Below are positions 59,268-64,000 of a stretch of 64,000 nucleotides of DNA, piece after piece. This stretch comes from JBFLVU01 sp037444825 (GTDB lineage Bacteria > Acidobacteriota > UBA4820 > DSQY01), in NCBI GenBank assembly GCA_037444825.1, contig JBBILR010000006.1, positions 62,001 through 126,000 of the forward strand. Direction: 5' to 3'. The notes beneath the pieces were generated by a model, which was given only the letters and a program-made list of their open reading frames with translations, did no database searches and was not told the DNA's origin. The position numbers and the translations under genes are program-made. The first letter of the stretch is position 1; each line of letters begins with the position of its first letter.

Positions 59268-60383
59268 CTACATCCCCCTGGCCCTGCCGTTTTGGAGTCC
59301 CAGCAAAAGGTGCTTGCCATAGCGGCGGACGGCCAAGAAAACGAGGGCCCCAATCAGCAGGAGGCCGAAAGAAACCCGGTCGTTGTCCGCGACGCTGGCC
59401 ACAAGGGCAAAGAGGCTGAAAATCAGCGCTAGGCCGTAAAGAACGAGCACGGCACCTCGGTGGGTGTAGCCCATCTCCAACAACGAATGATGAATATGCT
59501 CTCGATCCGCGCGGAACATTGCCATTAAGGCCCTGGGGCGCCACTCCCTTTCCACCAAAATCTTCTTGCCCAGCCTTCGAGCCATGGCATTCAGCGTGTC
59601 GAAGACGGGGATGCCCAAGACCAGGATGGGAATTACGAGCGCAAGGGTCGTCGTCCGCTTGCTGGATCCGACCACGGAGATTACAGCCAGAGTGAAGCCG
59701 AGGAACATGCTCCCGCTGTCGCCCAGAAAAATGCGGGCTGGGAAAAAATTAAACCGCAGGAACCCCAGAAGGGATCCGGCCAGCACGGCGGTCGATAGGA
59801 TCACCAGAGACCTGCCCTGCATGATGAATTCGATGAGAAATATGGTGACCACGGAAATGAACGCCACACCGCCCGCAAGACCGTCCAAGCCGTCGATGAG
59901 GTTTAGGGCGTTGGTCACGCCGACGATCCACAGGGCCGTAATTAGAATTCCGTAAGGCCCGAACTGCAAGGTGCCGTCCCACGGCAGGACTAGCTGACGG
60001 ATCAAGACCTTTCCAAAGCCTATGGCGATCCCCGCCGCAACGAACTGCACCACGAATTTGGTCCACACACCGGCCCCGCGGACGTCATCGTAGACCCCCA
60101 ACAGGAAGACGATGGTTCCGCCTGCAGCGAGAGAGAGCCAAAACGCCTCGTTGTTGAGAAAGCTCGTCCGCATGCGGTCGCTGAGGATCACCGCCCCAAT
60201 CGCCGCCAGCCCGAAGGTGGCAAAGATGGTCACTCCGCCCAGCCGCGGTACCGGATCGGTATGCACCTTGCGCTCGCCCGGATGGTCCAGAACACCCCAT
60301 CTCAGCGCCAGTCGGATCATCAGCGGAGTCAGGAGCAGAGTGCCCACCAGGCCCCCCAGGAACAGGAGGACCGGTTCAATCAT
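59268..60383 (-). CDS. Undecaprenyl-phosphate sugar-1-phosphate transferase (WecA/TagO/MraY family)
   Basis: A protein of 371 residues (383 if ATG at 60419 is used) with about eleven membrane segments. Family marks: DHPGERKVHTDPVPRLGG, FLLGVYDD, NALNLIDGLDGLAGG, FPARIFLGDSGSMFLGF and the HIHH motif in DREHIHHSLLEMGYTH. It moves a sugar-1-phosphate from UDP onto undecaprenyl phosphate and so starts polysaccharide or O-antigen units. ATG at 60383 follows GGGGGGAGAG. The 3' end lies 43 bases before hicB. Confidence 0.9.
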   Translation of the reverse strand: MIEPVLLFLGGLVGTLLLTPLMIRLALRWGVLDHPGERKVHTDPVPRLGGVTIFATFGLAAIGAVILSDRMRTSFLNNEAFWLSLAAGGTIVFLLGVYDDVRGAGVWTKFVVQFVAAGIAIGFGKVLIRQLVLPWDGTLQFGPYGILITALWIVGVTNALNLIDGLDGLAGGVAFISVVTIFLIEFIMQGRSLVILSTAVLAGSLLGFLRFNFFPARIFLGDSGSMFLGFTLAVISVVGSSKRTTTLALVIPILVLGIPVFDTLNAMARRLGKKILVEREWRPRALMAMFRADREHIHHSLLEMGYTHRGAVLVLYGLALIFSLFALVASVADNDRVSFGLLLIGALVFLAVRRYGKHLLLGLQNGRARGM

Positions 60384-60534
60384 CCCGGCTCTCCCCCCGG
60401 GGATACTTTCTGTCAACATGCGTTAGCACCTAATGAATGCCCACGGCTCACCGCACTCGGCACCCTTTCTTAGACGATCCCTGCATCCATCTCTCCCACC
60501 AGAAGAGCTGACCGCATGGGCGTATTGGCTGGCT

Positions 60535-60565
60535 ATAATGATGCACGAACGGCCCCCCTTGTCAA
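60535..60565 (-). promoter_or_regulatory. Possible promoter of the WecA/TagO-type gene
   Basis: On the minus strand TTGACA (60565-60560) and CATTAT (60540-60535) have a 19-base spacer, longer than ideal. They lie in the 216-base gap after the GT4 gene. A TATAAT on the plus strand at 60534-60539 has no partner -35 at normal spacing. Confidence 0.3.
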
Positions 60566-60635
60566 CCTCGAGGCAATTCCGAGGAATGTCTGGCCCCTCT
60601 CGCATCCAAGGGCTGCAGAGCGACAGGAGCCGGCG

Positions 60636-61880
60636 CTACGCCCCCTTGCGGCCCGCCGTCTGTCGGACGACCTCCCTCAACCATTCCTCATACCGTCCTG
60701 CCCAAACCTGGCGGCTGAACTCCCGCAGCACGAACGCCCGCCCCGCCTGTCCCATTTGCCGCCGGGCATCGGAAGAGCGGGCAAGAATCTCGATGGCCGT
60801 CGCCAGCGCTTTCGACTCGCCTGGCGGAAAGGCAATCCCCGCTCCGGCTCGCTCCAGCACGTCCTTTGCCTCACCTTCCACCCCTAAGAGAATGGGCTTT
60901 CCGGCCGCCATGGCCTCGAACATCTTGGAAGGCAGAACCGTTTTGAACAAATCCGACTTTCGGAGGTGAACGAGGACCACATCGCTAGCGGCGAGGTATT
61001 TTTTCGCTCGATCGTGAGGGATGAGCCCCGTAAAGGTGACGTTGGAGATTCCCCGACGAGAAGCCTGCTCCTTGAGATCCTTGAGCCGCGCCCCGTCGCC
61101 CACAACGAAAAACTTAACGGGCAATCCGTCATCCAGCGTCTCGGCGGTATCCAGCACCACCTCCAGGCCATGGGCCATTCCGACGGTGCCGATATAGCTG
61201 ATCATGAGGTCCGAGGCACCCACGCCGTGCTGGGACCTCATTTCGAGGCCGTCCAACCCACCCCACTCTTCCGCCACGATGCCGTTCGGGATGAATTTGC
61301 ATTTCTCGCGGGGGATGCCTCGGGCAGTCAGGTTTTCGATGAAAGCCTGCGTCACGCACGCCACACCGGCCGAGCTGCGGTAGAGATGCAACTCCAGCTT
61401 CTCGATGGCCCTCAGCGCCAGCGACCGCTTCATCGCCCCCACGGCGGCGATGGAATCCGGCCACAGATCCCTTAGTTCAAAGACCCAAGGCGTCCCCTTC
61501 ATGGAGGCGCCCAGCCACCCCGCCACGGCGCAGAAAAACTGGGGGGACGTGGCGATCAGAATGTCGAATTGCCCCAGCCGAAGAGATCGCCACACGGCCG
61601 TTGGAACGAAGGAGAGATAGCTCAGCGCGCGCCGATAGGTTCCCCGGTTGGCCGCAAGAATGGTGAAGACTCGGTGGACCGTGATTCCTTCCACCACCTC
61701 CCGCCGGTACCACGTGCGCCGGTAACCCGGGAAAGGCTTCCCCAGGGGGTGGCTGGGCACGCAGGTCACCACGTGCACCTCGTGGCCCATGCGGACCCAC
61801 TCCCTGCAGTGTTCAAAGGTTCGGTGGGCCGGGGCGTTCACCTCCGGTGGGAAGTAGTGGGACAGAAAGAGAATGCGCAT
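60636..61880 (-). CDS. GT4-family glycosyltransferase (WbuB-like)
   Basis: A 414-residue GT-B enzyme. The N-terminus has the acceptor-side pattern MRILFLSHYFPPEVNAPAHR and FELRDLWPDSI; the donor side has FIPNGIVAEEW, YIGTVGMAHGLEV, FFVVGDG and VLPSKMFEAMAAGKPIL. These are the marks of family-4 transferases of the WbuB group, which add fucosamine or related sugars in O-antigen loci. It starts three bases after the heparinase-like gene, in the same minus-strand operon. Donor and acceptor are not known. Confidence 0.87.
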   Translation of the reverse strand: MRILFLSHYFPPEVNAPAHRTFEHCREWVRMGHEVHVVTCVPSHPLGKPFPGYRRTWYRREVVEGITVHRVFTILAANRGTYRRALSYLSFVPTAVWRSLRLGQFDILIATSPQFFCAVAGWLGASMKGTPWVFELRDLWPDSIAAVGAMKRSLALRAIEKLELHLYRSSAGVACVTQAFIENLTARGIPREKCKFIPNGIVAEEWGGLDGLEMRSQHGVGASDLMISYIGTVGMAHGLEVVLDTAETLDDGLPVKFFVVGDGARLKDLKEQASRRGISNVTFTGLIPHDRAKKYLAASDVVLVHLRKSDLFKTVLPSKMFEAMAAGKPILLGVEGEAKDVLERAGAGIAFPPGESKALATAIEILARSSDARRQMGQAGRAFVLREFSRQVWAGRYEEWLREVVRQTAGRKGA

Positions 61881-61883
61881 GAC

Positions 61884-63515
61884 TCAGGAAAGCCTTAGCT
61901 GCCACTCGACGGTCAGACGATCCTTGAAGGCCAAAGAAGCGGAGAGATAGGGGCGCTCGATTTCCAGCCCGAATTCGGGATGGTAGGGCGACCGGCCTTC
62001 GGACCAGGCAAAACCGTCCCCCGCCACCCGCGCCAGCATCCGTCCGCCTTCGGTGAGATGAAAAACGTCCTTCTCCTTGGCAACGGTGATCCCCGGCGCG
62101 ATGTGCAATGTGAGCTTCGCCGTGTGCCTTCCCGCCGCTTTCACCTCGTCGCGGACGCGAATGACCTCCCCCTCGAAGGAGAGCCGTCGGCAATGGACCA
62201 TTCTGGAAAACAAGCCCGCCGTGGCCGCATAGGCACCGTGGAAGACTGAGCCCCCGTTCCCGTTTTCGCTCCCTGCCTCACGGACCTTGGGGCGGCGCCC
62301 GCACCGGAACGCCCCCCAGAGCTCCGCATGATCCCGACCATCCAGTTGGAGCGTGTTGTGCGCCGCCGTGCTCCGGTCGTAGCTGCGCTGAAGCCCCGGT
62401 TCATACGTGTAGGTCCCCGTGTCTGTCAGCAGGCGCCGCCCGCGGTGGCTCAACTCGAAGCCGAGAGTGTCGGCGTGGCCGTGGCCAGGTTGGTGATCGG
62501 GTCCTATCGGTCCGGCGTCGAAGACAAGGTAGTCTCCCCCCTTCCGCCAGCCCAGGTAGCCTGCCGCGGGCAAAGACCACATCCCCACCCCGGCCGCTTC
62601 CCCATCGCCCCCGCCGAAGCGTTTCCTTAGGGCTGCGGCGGTGGGCGTCTCACTTAACGAGCAGTCATTCAGGAGGGCAGCCCCCCCATCGGGGTGGGAG
62701 AGCTTCTCCAGGGCGGCCAGCATGGCCAGGCCGCTGCTCCGGGCCAGGGAGCCGATCTGGGCCCCTTTCGGCGCCGAGGAGCGCTCGGCCACCTCCGCCA
62801 GCCTCAGCAGTGCCTCGGCCAACAGTGCCTGGTACATCGGGCTTCGCTCCTCGTGCGTCCCATCCGGCAAGAGCTGGGCCGAAATTTGTTCGGCCAGAAG
62901 GCTCCCCCCGCGTTTCACCCAGCTCTCGGCCAACGGCCCCGTAAGGCTCAGCCCCGCCCAACAGAGCGTGATCGCGTTTTCGAGGAGATGGTTGCCCAGC
63001 AGGTGATACTCCAATCGGGAAGCCAGCGCCGAGGTCTGTTCCGCCAGACTGGTTTCGATTCTTTCCCGCACGGTCGCTTCGAGCCCATCCCGCGACTGCA
63101 GCCACTCGATCCACTCGCGTATCCGCAAGGAGAGGGGATAGGGTTCCCAGCCTGGGCCGGACGGAGGCGGGTTCCTCTCGATCCAATCCTGGATCAGGTA
63201 CAATGCCGTTGGGACCTCAAGCCCGTGAAGGTATCGAAAGTAATGGAGGTGGTAGACCCAGAGCCGGGGCGCACCGGGAGGATTCCAGCGATCCGCGCCT
63301 TCGAAGGCTCTGCGTTCATGAAGCCACTCGAAACCCTTCCCGTCGAATCCGCCCTGTCCAATTGTCGCTGGAAGAGAGGCTTGGCGGCATCGCAACGAAC
63401 CGACCTGCTTGGCGGGTATCGCGATCCTGGGCACACGAATTTGCCGTACGGCTCTGTTCCAGATTTGGACCGGTTTCAAATAGCGGACCGTGTTCAGGAG
63501 CAACACGAAATTCAA
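61884..63515 (-). CDS. Heparinase II/III-like polysaccharide lyase family protein
   Basis: A 543-residue protein. An alpha-helical first half (LYHLHYFRYLHG-like WVYHLHYFRYLHGL, LSLRIREWIEWL, LLGNHLLENAITL, GTHEERSPMYQALLAEALL) is followed by a beta-sandwich second half with GPDHQPGHGHADTLGFEL and AAHNTLQLDGRDHAELWG. These are family marks, with His and Tyr candidates for catalysis. In O-antigen loci such proteins are thought to trim or process polysaccharide. No export signal is clear. The start appears to be TTG at 63515 with AAGGAG eight bases upstream. Confidence 0.83.
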   Translation of the reverse strand: MNFVLLLNTVRYLKPVQIWNRAVRQIRVPRIAIPAKQVGSLRCRQASLPATIGQGGFDGKGFEWLHERRAFEGADRWNPPGAPRLWVYHLHYFRYLHGLEVPTALYLIQDWIERNPPPSGPGWEPYPLSLRIREWIEWLQSRDGLEATVRERIETSLAEQTSALASRLEYHLLGNHLLENAITLCWAGLSLTGPLAESWVKRGGSLLAEQISAQLLPDGTHEERSPMYQALLAEALLRLAEVAERSSAPKGAQIGSLARSSGLAMLAALEKLSHPDGGAALLNDCSLSETPTAAALRKRFGGGDGEAAGVGMWSLPAAGYLGWRKGGDYLVFDAGPIGPDHQPGHGHADTLGFELSHRGRRLLTDTGTYTYEPGLQRSYDRSTAAHNTLQLDGRDHAELWGAFRCGRRPKVREAGSENGNGGSVFHGAYAATAGLFSRMVHCRRLSFEGEVIRVRDEVKAAGRHTAKLTLHIAPGITVAKEKDVFHLTEGGRMLARVAGDGFAWSEGRSPYHPEFGLEIERPYLSASLAFKDRLTVEWQLRLS

Positions 63516-63593
63516 CGGCCAGGTCTCCTTGGGGTAACCGTTGCCGCGACAGCCGGATCGCGATCCAGCCTTTGATCGGAAAAAAGCCGGGAA

Positions 63594-64000
63594 CTAGAGC
63601 AAGCGGCAGATCTTCTCGGCGATTCGTTCGCCGGCATGACCGTCCCAAAGGGGGATGGGCTTCCCCTTGGGCCACCGTCCCGCCATTACGTCCTCGAAAG
63701 CCGCTCGGATGCGGCCGGGGTCGTTCCCCACCAGCCGGCTGGTGCCCAGGCTGAGGGTCACGGGCCTCTCCGTGTTCTCCCGGAGCGTCAAGCAGGGCAC
63801 GTTCAGGACGGACGTTTCTTCCTGCATTCCTCCTGAATCGGTCAGCACCACTCTTGCGCCGCCCATCAGCCCAAGGTTTTCTCGGTACGGCAGGGGCTCC
63901 AGGATTCTGAGCCCATTGCCCTTCGAGAGCCTGCCGTCGAGTCCCGCCCTTAGAATAGCCGTTTTCGTCCTTGGATGCAAAGGCAGAACCAGCGGCAGAT
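63594..64000 (-). CDS. wecB: UDP-N-acetylglucosamine 2-epimerase, C-terminal part (partial)
   Basis: The frame runs in from the window edge (LVLPLHPRTK) and ends at TAG at 63594-63596, giving about 135 residues. Marks of the non-hydrolysing epimerase are EPLPYRENLGLMGGARVVLT, DSGGMQEETSVLNVPCLTLR, ENTERPVTLSLGTSRLVG and the GHAGERIAEKI end. The enzyme makes UDP-ManNAc from UDP-GlcNAc for surface polysaccharides. It lies 78 bases upstream of the heparinase-like gene, probably in the same operon. Confidence 0.9.
   Translation of the reverse strand, partial: LPLVLPLHPRTKTAILRAGLDGRLSKGNGLRILEPLPYRENLGLMGGARVVLTDSGGMQEETSVLNVPCLTLRENTERPVTLSLGTSRLVGNDPGRIRAAFEDVMAGRWPKGKPIPLWDGHAGERIAEKICRLL

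Noticed and set aside
60534..60539. Perfect TATAAT on the plus strand in the 60.4-60.6 kb gap
   Set aside because: No -35 at normal spacing (nearest CTGACC at 20 bases) and no plus-strand gene follows.
1..64000. CRISPR arrays, tRNA or rRNA genes, insertion sequences
   Set aside because: No regularly spaced repeats, cloverleaf-like segments, rRNA signatures or transposase frames were seen on reading both strands; a covariance-model search was not possible.

Overview
This window comes from a GC-rich, didermic, probably anaerobic or facultative bacterium. Ferredoxin-linked 2-oxoacid oxidation, a NuoEFG/HydABC-like flavoprotein set, a ferritin-like diiron protein and a selenocysteine-machinery gene point to low-oxygen metabolism. 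A Wza/Wzc polysaccharide exporter and an outer-membrane barrel point to an outer membrane. The pilB-pilT-pilC-pilS-pilR order and the base composition would fit Acidobacteriota or a deltaproteobacterial-type lineage. That placement is inference; no rRNA is present to fix it.

Layout. (1) 1-238: the 3' end of selA. (2) 383-8020: one plus-strand operon behind a good sigma70-type promoter. It encodes a P-loop protein, a four-subunit 2-oxoacid:ferredoxin oxidoreductase (VorDBAC type), NuoE-, NuoF- and NuoG-like subunits, a four-cluster ferredoxin and a ferritin-like protein. (3) 8165-15377: type IV pilus motor and regulatory genes pilB, pilT, pilC, then a strong terminator, then pilS and pilR. (4) 15384-26289: surface-sugar genes (polyprenyl-phosphate sugar synthase, asparagine synthase, three GT-C-like membrane proteins, methyltransferase, flavoprotein, GtrA flippase). 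(5) 26461-26967: the major pilin pilA behind a textbook sigma54 promoter with two inverted repeats upstream. (6) 27035-46974: an unusually dense array of large polytopic membrane proteins. It holds two WDE-motif proteins, four YfhO-family genes (one interrupted by an in-frame TGA), a tandem family with a decayed third copy, and two TMTC-like TPR proteins. (7) 46964-55338: a GT2-methyltransferase fusion, a small secreted protein, and the export machinery of an exopolysaccharide (Wzc, Wza, EpsL-like barrel) plus a NTP_transf_5 protein. (8) 55388-59224: a truncated AAA ATPase, a secreted two-domain protein, and a HicBA toxin-antitoxin pair. (9) 59268-64000: a lower-GC polysaccharide cluster (WecA/TagO-type transferase, GT4, heparinase-II/III-like protein, partial WecB).

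How the parts may work together. The Vor enzyme makes reduced ferredoxin, and the HydABC-like flavoprotein set beside it could exchange those electrons with NAD and a second carrier. PilS/PilR probably drive pilA from its sigma54 promoter. A single polyprenyl-phosphate-sugar synthase and a single GtrA flippase sit beside at least twelve GT-C-like membrane proteins, the composition of an expanded three-component glycosylation system (CsbB-GtcA-YfhO or GtrA-GtrB-GtrC logic). Its acceptors are unknown. Pilin and the exported polysaccharide are the obvious candidates because their genes interleave with the array.

No tRNA, rRNA, CRISPR array, insertion sequence or replication origin was seen. No gene-free stretch exceeds about 300 bases.
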